Positions 43,901-55,229 of a stretch of 64,000 nt of DNA are shown one piece after another (the stretch's first letter is position 1; each line of letters starts with the position of its first letter). A program made the translations under genes and the position numbers. The DNA is from Cepaea nemoralis (lineage: Eukaryota > Mollusca > Gastropoda > Stylommatophora > Helicidae): positions 124,001-188,000 of the forward strand of contig JACEFZ010028121.1 of NCBI GenBank assembly GCA_014155875.1. The letters are read 5' to 3'. The notes beneath the pieces were generated by a model, which saw only the letters and a program-made list of their open reading frames with translations, had not been told where the DNA came from and searched no databases.

Positions 43901-44219
43901 ATGGAAAGGGAGATGGTGTGGCTGAAGTTCTCAATATGTAAAGGGAGATCGTATAGTTGGTGTCCTCAATATTGGAAGAGAGATGGTGTGGCTGTGTCCT
44001 CATATGGGAAAAGAGATGGTGTGGCTGTGTCCTCAATAATGAAAGAGGGATGGCGTGGCTTTGTCCTCAGTATGGGAAGAGAGATGATGGTGTGGCTGTG
44101 TCCTCAGTAAGGGAAGAGAGATGGTGTGGCTGTGTCCTCAGTATTGGAAGAGAGATGGTGTGGCGGTGTCCTCAATATGGAAAAGGAGATGGCGTGGCTT
44201 GAGTCCTTAATGTGGAAAA
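43901..44219 (+). repeat. Minisatellite, about 8 units of 35-42 bp
   Basis: Unit core GGAAGAGAGATGGTGTGGCT followed by GTGTCCTCA(A/G)TAT. Units vary by indels (for example an extra ATG), so its open frames are artefacts. Confidence 0.85.
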
Positions 44220-44649
44220 GCAAATTGGCTAGTGATTTTGCTATTAGGATCTATAGGAGGAGACCAGAGCACATATGGAAATATATATATGAACACTGAA
44301 AGTGGTTCTTTAATAAATACCAAACTTTGCTTGTCACATCTTTCTGTATCATGGACCTTGATGACATATTGTTTATTGTGCTTGCCAAGACAGTGGGACC
44401 GGTTCAGACCACACAGCAATTTGATGTTTTTTTGTTTTGTTTTTCAAAACCAGTACAATTCTAGTGAACACGGCCTCCTAAAATGTGTGGCAGGTAATGT
44501 TCAGAATGTCACTGAGAAATGGCTGGTAAGAAGAGGCAGTGAGAAAGGGAAATGATTACATTATTATTCCATGGCCTAGTATATATGAAGACTTATAACA
44601 CTTCAAACCTATGTGCTAATATATATCAGGGGAATATATTTAGTTCTGT
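44220..44649. other. No gene seen; possible 3' UTR and poly-A signal at about 44312
   Basis: A+T-rich stretch after the minisatellite. Confidence 0.35.
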
Positions 44650-44659
44650 ATCTGCTTTG

Positions 44660-44908
44660 GCCGGTCTCTCTGGCCGAGGGGTTACAAAACTTTCTCCGTA
44701 ATCCCGTTTATCCACGCAGGCTAACGCATAGCGCGAGAATTGGGAGCGGTTCTACCCGCGTTGGTGACTTGCGGGATAAGTGAGCCGGCCGCTCAGAAAG
44801 CAATGGCAAACAACTGAGCGTAATCTTGCCAAGAAATCAACAATAAGCTGAAAGATGCTGATGTTGACAGCGATGTCCTGTAATGGATATGCGAATTTTA
44901 AAAACAAA
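44660..44908 (+). mobile_element. Complete tRNA-headed SINE with 10-bp target duplication
   Basis: Starts GCCGGTCTCTCTGGCCGAGG: CTGGCCGAGGGGTTA is a tRNA-Leu/Ser-type A box and GCGGTTCTACCCGCG a B box. The body runs CAGAAAGCAATGGCAAACAA, CGTAATCTTGCCAAGAAATC, GACAGCGATGTCCTGTAATG and the end is A-rich. ATCTGCTTTG flanks it exactly at 44650-44659 and 44909-44918. It is the reference copy for 906-1152, 6774-6887 and 8146-8312. Confidence 0.85.
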
Positions 44909-44918
44909 ATCTGCTTTG

Positions 44919-45455
44919 AGATGATCAGTATATTGTGTTACATCCTCTTATTGACCAATTTTAGGTTTATCTCAGATGAACGTCATGAAGTATTATCAGG
45001 TTGGGTTTTACTGTAATAATTACTTGACAAGTGATGATACATATGATATGGCCTAGAAACTATTTACAGCACTCATATAGTGCCAGTATTTGTATGAAAG
45101 CCTCTTAACAATTATTTCCTATTGCTCTTCATCTTGATAATGTTGTGCTTTTCAACTCATTACAATTATTTCAACTTCAGTGTTGAAAGGATATCAATGC
45201 CCACTGAATCACTACCTTAGCTAAATAAAGATTACACTAGACTAAATGGCTATAGGGTCCTCGCCTTAAAAAAATACAATTGGCAAAGTTATGAAAAAGC
45301 CGACTGCAGGTAAATTACAAAAACATCGAAAAGGGTGTTGACTGCTCCCAAGTGGACTGGGGAGATATCCACAAGGATAAACAAATTTGTACAAATGCTG
45401 TCGGCACATTGTCATGATGGAGTTGCCAAGCTTCCGTTACTCATGTGTCCATCTT

Positions 45456-45458
<3 letters not shown>
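44919..45458. other. No gene seen
   Basis: A+T-rich sequence without recognisable elements. Confidence 0.4.

Positions 45459-45547
<89 letters not shown>
45459..45547 (+). repeat. (TA)44 microsatellite
   Basis: Perfect TA run, the third of about 90 bp in the window. Confidence 0.95.
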
Positions 45548-45549
<2 letters not shown>

Positions 45550-45580
45550 GGTTATAGGCCTTTTAGCTCTACTTATATAG

Positions 45581-45618
<38 letters not shown>

Positions 45619-45644
45619 ACATGAACGGATTAACGAGATTCCCA

Positions 45645-45688
<44 letters not shown>

Positions 45689-46110
45689 TCTTGGTAGAAT
45701 CAGCGGGGAAAGAAGACCATGTTGGACTTGACTCTAGTCCGACTTTGTGAAGACACATGAAGGGTGTAGCATAGGTGGGAGCGCAAGCGTATTTGAAATA
45801 CCACTACTTTTATCGTTTTATCGTTTCTTTACTTATTCAGTCTCATTCTCGCTCGTCGCGAGATCCGCACAGTGGAAGGATGGGAGATTTGCTCGCAACA
45901 GACGAGCAATATCTCCGACGTATCTCTGGCGGGCCTATTCCCGGTGGTCGCGGGATCCGCAAAAGTCAGGCGGGGAGTCTGACGATAGTGCACGCTTTAC
46001 ACAGGTCCGGACACTTGTGGTTGACATATTGTACGCGACCCTACGGTTTAGGCGCGTACGAGACCCTGACCCAAGGGACTGGCTGAACGCCTCTAAGTCA
46101 GGTCATTGGG
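45581..46110 (+). pseudogene. 28S rRNA 3' segment, pseudogene beginning at the R2 target site
   Basis: 45581-45790 reads the invariant large-subunit rRNA core: TAAGGTAGCCAAATGCCTCG, TTAACGAGATTCCCACTGTC, ACTATCTAGCGAAACCACAG, CAGCGGGGAAAGAAGACC and TTGACTCTAGTCCGACTTTG. TGAAATACCACTACTTTTAT follows at 45794. Beyond 45840 it is strongly diverged and shortened but still shows GTCAGGCGGGGAGTCTGAC (about 45965) and the near-3'-end core CTGAACGCCTCTAAGTCAG (46083-46101). Invariant positions are altered (for example CACATGAACGG for the usual CGCATGAATGG), and hundreds of bases are missing, so it cannot be a working rRNA gene. The left boundary falls at AAGG/TAGCC, the cleavage site of R2 retrotransposons. 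Confidence 0.85.
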
Positions 46111-46450
46111 TTCCAGGGTCTGGCCATAACTCGCCACCGGCTCTTGGTGGTGAGGTCTCGGAGGACTGACGCTGAGCCGCCAGCGTCTGCAGCCTACCCT
46201 GTGCCAGACGTATTGGTTACCCATTCCTCTGGAACACACAGAGCAAGGCCGAGAGAGGGAACATGTCGTTTGGGCACCACATGTTTCTCTTAAGCTCTGC
46301 ACAGGCATTGTGATGGAATTTTGGCCACATTCCAACTCACATACTTTAGTTTGTCAAGACTGCAAGGTGCCACTCATATAGTGCCACCTTTTTGTGTGGA
46401 TTTTAGTTCTGCTTACACAACGCTGAACTATTCCCCGCATCTCTCTAGAG
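46111..46450. other. G+C-richer tail of the rRNA fragment grading into unrecognised DNA
   Basis: May still be diverged 28S/spacer sequence to about 46340; nothing else is recognisable. Confidence 0.35.
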
Positions 46451-46852
46451 CAGAGGTTCTTAACCAGTGAGGAATCCCCCCCCCCCCCCCCCAAGGGGGG
46501 AATCTTGGGACTTCCCAGGAGGTGGGGTGGATTAAGACCACAGATTGGCAGGCTAAAAAATGGCTTCAGGCACAATATCCTGGTTTTCTATTGAGCGTTG
46601 TGTTTGATGAAGCGCAATTTTCTGGAATTCTGGTGTCGTGTATTAAGTGACAATTCTTTGATGATTTGACTGTTTGTTTATATGATTAATTTGGTGTGTT
46701 AATAAAATATTGAGGCTGACAATTTTGGAAAGGGGGGAATTCTTTTTCTTTCGTTCGCTGGAAAGTGGGGGGGGGGGGGGGGGGGGGGGAGGAGGATGAC
46801 ATTCCGACATACGGTGAAAGGGTACATGGCCAAAAAAGGTTTAGAACCACTG
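46451..46852 (+). mobile_element. 402-bp hAT-type MITE with 8-bp target duplication
   Basis: The termini CAGAGGTTCTTAACCAGTG and the reverse complement of the right end, CAGTGGTTCTAAACC, are imperfect inverted repeats of the hAT-Charlie kind. CTCTAGAG (46443-46450) and CTCTAAAG (46853-46860) form an 8-bp duplication with one mismatch. The inside is non-coding and carries a C20-type run near the left end (about 46476-46492) and a G run of over 20 near the right (about 46767-46789). Confidence 0.85.
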
Positions 46853-46860
46853 CTCTAAAG

Positions 46861-47599
46861 CCATCTATCCGCAATAAGTTTCCGACTAATACAGACTGCA
46901 GTCGGACACATATTGTACTAGTGGCTGTCTTTATAGTACATATCTCCTACACACCAGTAAGTAGTATACAATATTATTTTGCATCAGGTATAATTAACAA
47001 CTTTCTTCCTTTATAGCAACTTAGGCTTATCGAAGTTGTATGTACTTCTGTAGATTTCACACCCCCTAACCTGAAAAAAAAAAAAAAAAAATAGCCGCGT
47101 ATAACGCCTGCTTGTTATTCCGCAGTATAAGTCGATAATGTTGTAGCCATTTTGTAGTCCTGTTTGCGCACTGGCAAACTTCAATCCTCGGGACACCTAT
47201 ATGTGATATTGCTTAAGAGCCAGTTTATGTCTTGAAGTAAGATTTTCCGTTGTTTATGCTCCTCCATGAGGTTTATAATAAAATGTCTGTTACTTAATTT
47301 CTATACCGTGTATTTCTTGAAGCTAAGACTGTTGAAGTGAATTGGTTAAGATTGTCAGCTGTGGAGGTTTATTACATACTCTTTCAAGAGCTTTTAGCAC
47401 AGCAGTCATTTATGCAGTAAAATTTGATAGATTATTTGGTAAATTTAAGTTTTTTTTTTTAAGATTTGTTTTTTCATGGTGGAATGTATACTTTTATACA
47501 CAATTTATTGCCATTTTTCTTTAGACCAATTTGTGTAAATAATGACACTGCCTTTTATTAAATGTATGTTTTCAAATGTGTGTATGCGCACCTGTGGGA
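46861..47599. other. No gene seen
   Basis: A+T-rich, with a poly-A run at about 47075-47090 and T run at 47450. No convincing frame. Confidence 0.4.
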
Positions 47600-47841
47600 C
47601 CCGGTAGAGGAACAGATTGAGAACCTGTATGAGGAAAGGATAAGATTGTGGAAGGGGGGGGGGGGATTGACGGGTTCTGGTAGAATCTCAAAACTGAGAG
47701 GAAAGACCAGGAGAACTTTCAATCAGATAGCGGTGGGAACGATTAGTAGTGTGACTCTTCGCTGGCTGTTGAACAAGGGGATGAAGCGCATGTGGGAATG
47801 TCCTGAGTGCAATGATATTCTTAACTCAACTCAACTCAACT
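47600..47841 (+). mobile_element. 3' end of an RNase H LINE with (CTCAA)n tail
   Basis: Reads EEQIENLYEERIRLWKG, GSGRISKLRGKTRRTFNQIA and VTLRWLLNKGMKRMWECPEC with ND; the CPEC ending equals the sister copy near 23140. The tail is (CTCAA)4. Confidence 0.65.
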
Positions 47842-47842
47842 C

Positions 47843-48000
47843 TGTATTCTTCTTCTTCTGCGTTCATCCGGAGTTTTTTTTCTGACGTGATTGCTTTGTG
47901 CCTGTTTACAGCAGAGCTGCGTTCTTGCGCCGATAGGCCGACACATCCGACTTCTGCTGGCATTTGTTGACCGGGTTAACCTTCCCTGAGCTCTGTATTC
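47843..48000 (-). repeat. (GAA)-tailed interspersed repeat, copy 1
   Basis: On the plus strand TTCTTCTTCTGCGTTCATCC, GTGCCTGTTTACAGCAGAGC, TTCTTGCGCCGATAGGCCG and GGCATTTGTTGACCGGG; the same words occur at 61245-61385. Confidence 0.7.
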
Positions 48001-48934
48001 AAAAAGCATATACTTAATTATACCAGGATTTTGCTTCATTCTTAAGAATAGTAGTTGAATTGTCTTCTATTTCTAAGTGGACAAATTCTCATGAAACAAC
48101 CGAGTTAATTCAGATCTGTTAGCTAAAGATAGAGAAGTCAGCATTTCTCAATTCATTCATACTGTTACGTAGTTGTTGTTTTTTTTTTCCAATATATTTC
48201 TGTGAGTATTAATTTTGTTCCTGCTGTTTGAGCTTCATTAAATGATTTTTATGCTATGTTATTTTTATCTCAGATGATAAAGTATAATCTGATTTTCTTC
48301 CTTTTAAAATGTGGCTGAATAATTTCCATTGCAGCTTCCAAAAGTTCCACTCCAGGAGAATCTGTTACAGAGCCTAATGCTTAATTGTATCTATATATTT
48401 GTTGCATTTGTAGAAGACTCATATATGAGCCAGTTATGTTAAGATCTAGTAAAATATCAGTATTGTCTTTTTTTTTTTTTTGCCTACGGTATTCTAAGAA
48501 ATTATCCCTAACATTAACTCAAAAGTCCCAGTTTTATTTCTTTAGCATCCATGCATCCATTCATAGTATGCTAAAAATTAAAACACCAACAATTCACTCT
48601 AGATGGCAATTTTAGCGTAGGACCTGTTCTGTTAAACATGCTTTGATTTGGGATTTATAAATCAGTGCATATTTTTCTCAGCTAATGTCTCGTGTTGATT
48701 CTGCTGGTTTTGTACGTTTGAAAAAAGTATATTTCAAGTTTGCTATATATAGCAGTTGGTATATTTTGCTTTTGTATCTATTATTCCCCAGAGCTTACAA
48801 TGGACTATGTATGTGCTTAATTAGAAACTGGAAAATGAAATGGCTCGATAATTATTTTTGTTACCATTTTCCATGTAGCTAACTGAGACAAATATAACAC
48901 TACAACATGCTATTATGTTACAATAGAAGGACAC
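48001..48934. other. No gene seen
   Basis: A+T-rich, T runs at 48180 and 48470. No recognisable element or frame. Confidence 0.4.
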
Positions 48935-49510
48935 ATGCTTAACCAAGTCAATAAATTGAAATATTTGGAGGCAGTTGTAATATCAGATGGAAGATGTGTT
49001 ATGGAGACTGAGAGCACAATATGCAAACAGTCTGCATTTTAAAAGATGAAAAGTATCTAAGTAATAAGTAACTGAATGTCACATAAAGGCCACTGAAATT
49101 TTATACTGTACTATGTCTGCAGTACGGCAGTGAATCTTGGAGTGGAATGAACAAATGAGGAAAAGATTGGAGGCAACCGTAATGTTTTTATCTGAGACGA
49201 ACATTGGTCTGCCAGAGTAGCTCACAACGAGGCTCATGAAAGAAGAATATTATCCACAGTTATAAAAACAGATAAACGGTATTCTTTAGTTATATGAGGA
49301 AAGTTGTACTGGAGAAAATTGTAATGACTGGAAAGATCAGAGGTAAAAGAGGGAATATACAGAGATAAATTATGTTGGATGGTCTAAGATGGTGGCATAG
49401 AGGAATAATAACAATAAAGTTGATCCAGAACATCGAGGATTGGGATCTGTGGAGAAATACGAACGCCGATGTTAGTTTGGCAGGATATGATGATGATGAG
49501 GATTATGATG
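48935..49510 (+). mobile_element. Old LINE family B copy, 3' part
   Basis: Recognisable words in scattered frames: LNQVNKLKYLEAVVISDGRC, YGSESW, KIRGKRG, MLDGLRWWHRGIITIKLIQN with IED-DLW, ending (GATGAT)n near 49490. Much more diverged than the copies at 35290 and 53895. Confidence 0.65.
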
Positions 49511-49629
49511 ATGGTGAACTTGGATGCGTGTGTTCAGTTAGTTTGGTCTTGCTCCACATGTTAGTAAAGTCATGAATTAAGGTCACGAGTTTTGTTTTAG
49601 TGCTTGTTGGCATACCTGACATAGACATC

Positions 49630-49722
49630 ACTATAATGAGGTCAAGAGGTTTATAAGAAGCAGCTACAGAACAAACTGGGAATCGGAGCGTCGTCCAGGC
49701 CATCAAGAACGATGATGAATAC
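49630..49722 (+). repeat. Dispersed repeat, copy 1 (GAGGTCAAGAGGTTTATAAG)
   Basis: About 90 bp similar to 51380-51472 (AAGAGGTTTATAAGAAGC; CAAACTGGGAATC; GTCCAGGCCA; GATGATG-AATACT). Confidence 0.6.
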
Positions 49723-51379
49723 TAATTAATGTAGGTTTGGAATTAGAAAAGTGGTTGTCAAAATGTATTTTAATGATTGATGAATACTCTCATGCATAAA
49801 TTAAATTCTATTTTTCAGAGACGGAACTACCTCAGTAATTTCATAAATTTTGGTTTATCAAAAAATATATTTTAAAGTTTTTCTCATGTTTGTACATTCA
49901 TAAAATGTCCATTATTTCGCCTACAATTGAGTAGGCAAAGAACACAGCAGATAATTATTTTTGTCACTTCTATTCTGATTCTGCATTGTTATGGTATTCC
50001 ATTTATACACATCCACAATTGTGTACTCTACCAAATTATCGTGTTAGTATTTACATGCAAGATGTAAACTCTTCCTATATTTTAATTATTTTTTAAAAAT
50101 TAATTAAATTTTGTAATGGTTATCGATAATTTAGTTTGCGTCTCTGTATTTGTTATCGATTGTTATATAAAAGTCAGTAGCACATTTAAGGTGTGACTAC
50201 AGAATGAAACAAGATTCCTACCATTTCTTTACTTTATCTTTGGCTTGATCCAGATTTTATCTGTGGCGTGTGATAGGAATGGTGACTCCTGGTTGGTTTA
50301 TTTATTCTACTTGATGGCAAATGATAGACGAGCCACATTTTCTGATGGCAGAACAGTTTGAGAGCTAATGTCATGACAAATGTCATCATTGCTCTGATGC
50401 TTCTGATAATGATCAATGTGATGAGGTCAAAACAGGCAACGAAGATATTAATGATTAATTTTAATATGTCTCCAGAATTTTGTTGAAACTATTCGGTATT
50501 TCACCACTTAGTTGTTTGTTTGCTACCTAGATTCGACATAGCGGTGTAGTGATCAATAAACTTGTCTGCTGACACTGCGTTTGTAAGTTAAATCCTCAGT
50601 ATTTAACAAATTTGAATTTTTTCCTGCTAAAACAAATATGGGGTCATTCCACCTTCAGTATGGGGCAGAAAATGAAGCCTGCATAATGCTGACAATACTG
50701 CCCCACAAGTGCCACTTGGTGAAAGACAATATGGACCCTGGGATGTCTGCATTACACGCCCCTTTCGAGACTGTCGAATATCACCACTTTGAATGTCCAG
50801 CTGTTGCGGATGACAGGAATTTGTGATTTCCACCACAATGAGGTATAGGGAACACAGCAGTAGCCCAAGAACGCGCGCATATATCACAGTGCATGGTGAT
50901 GGGTAAAGAGCAAGATCCCAAGCACCACTGGATTGTAACAATAAAGTCATTAGCATCAGTTTTATTTTCAGCTTTATTATAGCGGGAAGCCAAATGCAAA
51001 TTTGTCACATATATTAGGTAGGTGATGGTTTTATAAAGTAGGTGACCGGTTTCTTTTCTTGCCACACCTTTCTTCTTCCACAAGGACCAAATTTAAGTAG
51101 ATGATTAATAAATCTTTGCATTGAATCAATTGTTGCTGATCCAGTAGTATATGTTCTATAGCTCACTCTTCTTGCCCTGTTGTGGTCTGTGCACGTATGT
51201 GCAAGCGTTTAATTTGTTCCAGATGGTGGGCAGTTGACTGAATATGAACCCGGCATGTTTTGAGCGACTATCACAGTACAGAACTAGCAGACCTCAAAGC
51301 AACATTCTGTGAACTGCGTTACCGAAAAGGCTAGAACACAATAAAATCCAGCTCTGGGCAGCATGCCCAATACAGACAT
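49723..51379. other. No gene seen over 1.6 kb
   Basis: A+T-rich DNA. A 62-codon plus frame at 50638-50826 (HLQYGAENEACIMLTILPHK) has mixed composition but no recognised domain and no splice context that decides it. Confidence 0.4.
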
Positions 51380-51472
51380 TACCTGTGATGAGGCCAAGAG
51401 GTTTATAAGAAGCTGATAGAAAACAAACAGGGAATCAAAGCATCCAGGCCACCAGAAAGATGATGCATACTG
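51380..51472 (+). repeat. Dispersed repeat, copy 2
   Basis: See 49630-49722. Confidence 0.6.
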
Positions 51473-52873
51473 TCAACTTCACAAGAGTGCACACCTAGTC
51501 TTACCTTCAGACTAGGCACAGGGCGTAATAAATAAACTAGATACCACTAGTTCAACAAGCCAATGATATAACTTACGTACTTTTGAATATAAGTGTAGAA
51601 TTAGTAGAATAGCTGCAAAATATTTGCTGCAAGAATGCCCACCATATGCTGACCAGAAAACATTATTTGGCCGACACTGGCTACATTTGTGGATAACTAC
51701 TATGGAGATATCAATAACTACAAGCTGACTGCTGCTTTATTTAATAGAAGGGTTAGTGGTGAGTTGGGGACCTATAAGTCACTCTGATTTCAATTTAACT
51801 ATAGTCATATGAGATAGTGAATTCGGCATCATCCTTTGACATTCTTATCTGCTTTCCTGGAATGTTATATGTCTCTGTCATGAAGTAAGCCTCGTGTTGT
51901 TCAGAATACAAACAAACCAACGCATGTGAAGTTATAACTAAAACACGATAATATGTTTCAAACAAAGGCAGATACTGCACAGACAGCAATTTCTCGCCAT
52001 AAATGTGAACAACAGCACTGATCATAATCTCCTAAGAAATTAGATGTTTAGATGCAACAGGGAGAACAATACAATTAATCCAGACCTGTAACCTGTGACC
52101 AGTAAATAATATAGCCAGAACAACCTTGTTGACACTGATTACCATGATCAGGCCATAAATACGAGGGGTAATAGATGGCTGCAGCCTCACCTGGGAATGG
52201 TATTGTACAAGCATGTAATTAAGCAGTAATCTAGGAAAACCCATGGCCTGTTGGAAAAAGACTCAGGAGGGAAGTTGCATACTAGACACAAAGTGATTAA
52301 CACATCTAATGGGCATACCGCAATTATATGTATAGCACATCCGATACACCCATCTGGAGATCATCCGCCACACCCTGCACCCATCTTCTCTTTGGCCTTC
52401 TTCTTCCTCTCTTCCCTGACATATACCACTCCATTATTGTTCTCTTCAAACATACTCCATGGAACGTCAAAATCAATAGGGGAGAAGTGATGTCATAATT
52501 TATTTATATGCGTGACCAAAAGTGGACTGCATATACATGTTTGTTTTTCTGAGTTCTCAAAGAAACAAAATAATAGAATACAAAACGTCCATATGAAGAA
52601 ACTGATGGTCCTTGTGAAAGAGTGTGAAGAAGTACTTACACTAGCAAGCTGGAAGAATAAACAGAAGTCTCATATCAATTAATACTTGTGAATATGTTTA
52701 TATGCTCTCACAAATTGAGGCAGGTTATATGATAAACAATTGTTCTCAGTTCTTTGTTTGCGTGATTGAACACGCATTTGTGAAACTTGACGTGTGAAAA
52801 ATCAAACACACTCTCATCACAACTGTACCCTAAAAATGACTAATCCACAACTCTACAAACTTGTTGACTATCA
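51473..52873. other. No gene seen; one LINE scrap
   Basis: About 51610-51690 (plus) reads KYLLQECPPYADQKTLFG, similar to KHLLQECSIYAEQRKIFWP at 62430, the Cys-containing end of an RNase H LINE. The rest is unrecognised. Confidence 0.4.
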
Positions 52874-53690
52874 TTAGTTAGTTAGTTAGTCGAGTGATCA
52901 TCCTAATTTTAATTTGCTGTTCTCGCATCCTGACTGGTTATAGATTCACAGTCATCACTTGGTGCTCGCAAACGACTTACTTCTCGTAGAGCATTCAGAA
53001 TATCAGCCTGGCCCATGGCTCGTCTGCCTTTCATAGTAGCCTGCAAGCTTGTCAGACTGCTTATTTCCTTGTACACCTGTATGCCCTGGAAATAAAATGA
53101 AGCTAATCTTTGCCAGCCGAGACTGCTCCAGAGACATCAACCACTGTCTTCGGATCCAACCAATCTCTATCTTCCTGAGCATACTCACTGAGTCATTAGG
53201 GAAGCACACCCAAATGAAGGTCTATGTCTCGAGCCATGTTATTACTTCACTTACTGCCATGACTTCAATAGTCAGACTACTTGTGGTCAAGGCAAAAGTA
53301 TCAGAATCGTCCTTCACAATTCTCCCTCCAGCCTGAGCCATAAAAGCCCACGGACTTCTCACGCGTCAAACGACCGACCTATCTGTGAAAAAGATAGCAT
53401 AACCCTCTAAAGAGTTCTTGAAGATCAAAGCCTGTGCTTCCTCCTCAACAGCAGTCGGATTTTCTTGTCAGCATTTGCTGCCTAGTTGAAGGCAAACTGA
53501 AAAGGACGTACATAACTCTGTTGGCACTTGTACCCACTTCTCGCCAGGTTCTAAGTCCTCAAGTGAGCACACTTGTTGAAGAATGTCTTCGGCTTTACTC
53601 ATCCACGACTTTCCTATTTTTAACCTGCTACCATTTACCGTCTTAGTTTCACTATGCAGTGGATGCTGTGTGTTTGCGATGATTCTGAGT
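52874..53690 (-). mobile_element. Decayed RNase H LINE, same family as 38545-39830
   Basis: (TTAG)4 at 52874-52891 is the tail. The minus strand reads SRLAKISFILFPGHTGVQGN and KQSDKLAG, CFPNDSVSMLRKIE, the I(V)KDDSDTFALTTSSLTIEVM-like segment and further upstream SRQ-LLQ-VCSLEDLEPGEKWV. SDS has become NDS and GNEWAD has become GNKQSD, so catalytic acids are lost. Confidence 0.7.
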
Positions 53691-53894
53691 TATTCACATA
53701 TGTGCCAGGAAAAATGAATGAAGGGGCAGACTTCCTAAGTAGACATCCTGTTCCTGACAATTCAAACGTACCAGAACCGAAAGGAAACCAGAAGAAGAGA
53801 TAGAGTATTTCTAAGGATTCAAAAATTTTTTTAAATTTGCATTTCGTTTATATTGCTGTTCTCCCTAGGGTGAACTGTCTTAGAGGGGAGCCGT
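53691..53894 (+). pseudogene. Older Gypsy relic: RNase H end, polypurine tract and LTR start
   Basis: The plus strand reads FTYVPGKMNEGADFLSRHPV and PDNSNVPEPKG ending in a stop at about 53802; GADFLSR is the usual last strand of Ty3/Gypsy RNase H. About 75 bp later AGAGGGGAGCCG/TGTAACA looks like a polypurine tract and the start of a 3' LTR, cut off by a LINE at 53895. As in the young element nearby, pol appears to end at RNase H with no integrase after it. Confidence 0.6.
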
Positions 53895-54594
53895 GTAACA
53901 TAGTCATCATGAAGTGCCCTACCAGCTGGCGTAGGCGTTCATAGCTCTCCACAGATCTCGGTCTTTGGTGTTCGGGATCAACTCTGCTAATGATATTCCT
54001 CCGTGCCACCGTCTCAATCCATCCAGCATCATTTCTCTTTGTCTGGCTCTGCCTCTCTTCCACTCGATCTTTCCATTTGTCACAATGTTCTCCAATGCCT
54101 CTCTTCTCATCACATGACCAAAGAAAGCTGCTTGCCTCTCTCTTATTGTTGTATATAGTGTTCTAGTTTCCTTAGCCTCTTTCAGGCAATCGTTGTTAGT
54201 TATTCTGGATGTCCAATGAATTCGCAACATGCGTCTTTAAAAGCACATCTATTGCTTGTAAGTTCTTCCTAATTTGTTCGTTTACATTCCATGATTCGCT
54301 GCCATACAGCAAAACTGGTTCTATATAGCATTTTAGCACTCTCTTTCTTACATTCATTGATAGCGACTTATTGCATAATATACTCTTCATTATCTGAAAT
54401 GCGGCCTTTGCTTGCCCTATTCTGCTCTTAATCTCTGTTGTACATCTTCCATCTGTTGTTATTAGTGCTCCTAGGTATTTAAAATTATCCACTTGGTTAA
54501 GAATTTCCCCTTCTATTTCTGTGTCACATTTTGGTGTCCCCTTTTTCTTTGTTACAACTATTGTTACTGTTTTCTTGATATTCAAGGAGAGCCC
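53895..54594 (-). mobile_element. LINE family B, downstream half (split by the LTR element)
   Basis: Minus strand: LSLNIKKTVTIVVTKKKGTP, KCDTEIEGEILNQVDNFKYL, GALITTDGRCTTEIKSRIGQ, KRVLKCYIEPVLLYGSESWN, then TLYTTIRERQAAFFGHVMRR, KRGRARQREMMLDGLRRWHG and GISLAELIPNTKDRDLWRAM, with a (GAT) tail at 53905. The upstream half is at 61024-61131. Confidence 0.85.
54590..54594. repeat. Target duplication AGCCC, left copy
   Basis: Equal to 61024-61028; typical 5-bp duplication of LTR retrotransposons. Confidence 0.85.
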
Positions 54595-55213
54595 TGTCAA
54601 CAACCGATGTGTCAGGCATCACAGGATTACTTCTCTCGCACCACACAAGAAACTTGCAAGTCGTGTGAGAGGAAATGGATGATACATTTTATTGCCGTTG
54701 GCTCTTTACATTTACAAAACAGTCGCTATCAAATCACACACAAAGCCACAGAATTGCCTATCACTAGTTTCCTAACCCTATTGCTAATCTCTATCTACTT
54801 GGCTACAGAAACCCCTATCGATACTAAACGATGCGCTCGCTAAGAAGTCAGTCCCCAGTCTGCTTCTCCTACTCCGCGTGGCTACACAGCACGCGGAAGG
54901 ACCTTGTGCGTCCTTCGGCTTTTTGCGTGCTGTCACACTCAGCACGCGTATAGCAGCCGTCTCCTGTTGAGTGGCAATCCACTTCTCCGTGGCTATCACG
55001 TAGGCGTGATTCTGCCGTGACCAGAGTACTAACTATCTGTTCGATGCCTCCGTGTCTCATGAGAGAACTAGTTAATAGTCCCCCTTCCTATCACCTACCC
55101 TGCCCTTATATCGGGGCACTGTGTTACCTCTAATCTACTTGAGGTTGACCACTCTTCCCGGTGGTCTTCTATCTTGAGGCAGACCTCAGACCTCTGTACT
55201 CCAGTCTTTGACA
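54595..55213 (-). repeat. 3' LTR (619 bp)
   Basis: Ends TG...CA on both strands (TGTCAACAAC ... GTCTTTGACA). On the element strand a TATA-like TATAAG (plus 55105-55110) lies about 105 bp inside and AATAAA (plus 54688-54693) about 100 bp before the end. Confidence 0.95.
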
Positions 55214-55217
55214 CACA

Positions 55218-55229
55218 CCCTCCCCTCCT
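55218..55229 (-). promoter_or_regulatory. Polypurine tract AGGAGGGGAGGG
   Basis: Lies four bases before the 3' LTR on the element strand, where plus-strand DNA synthesis is primed in LTR retrotransposons. Confidence 0.75.

Noticed and set aside
45581..46110. A working 28S rRNA gene
   Set aside because: It starts in mid-gene, invariant bases are changed, and several hundred bases of the 3' domain are missing.
50638..50826. A possible small exon (HLQYGAENEACIMLTILPHK)
   Set aside because: Composition is protein-like, but there is no recognised domain, no convincing splice pair and no partner exon, so it is not called.
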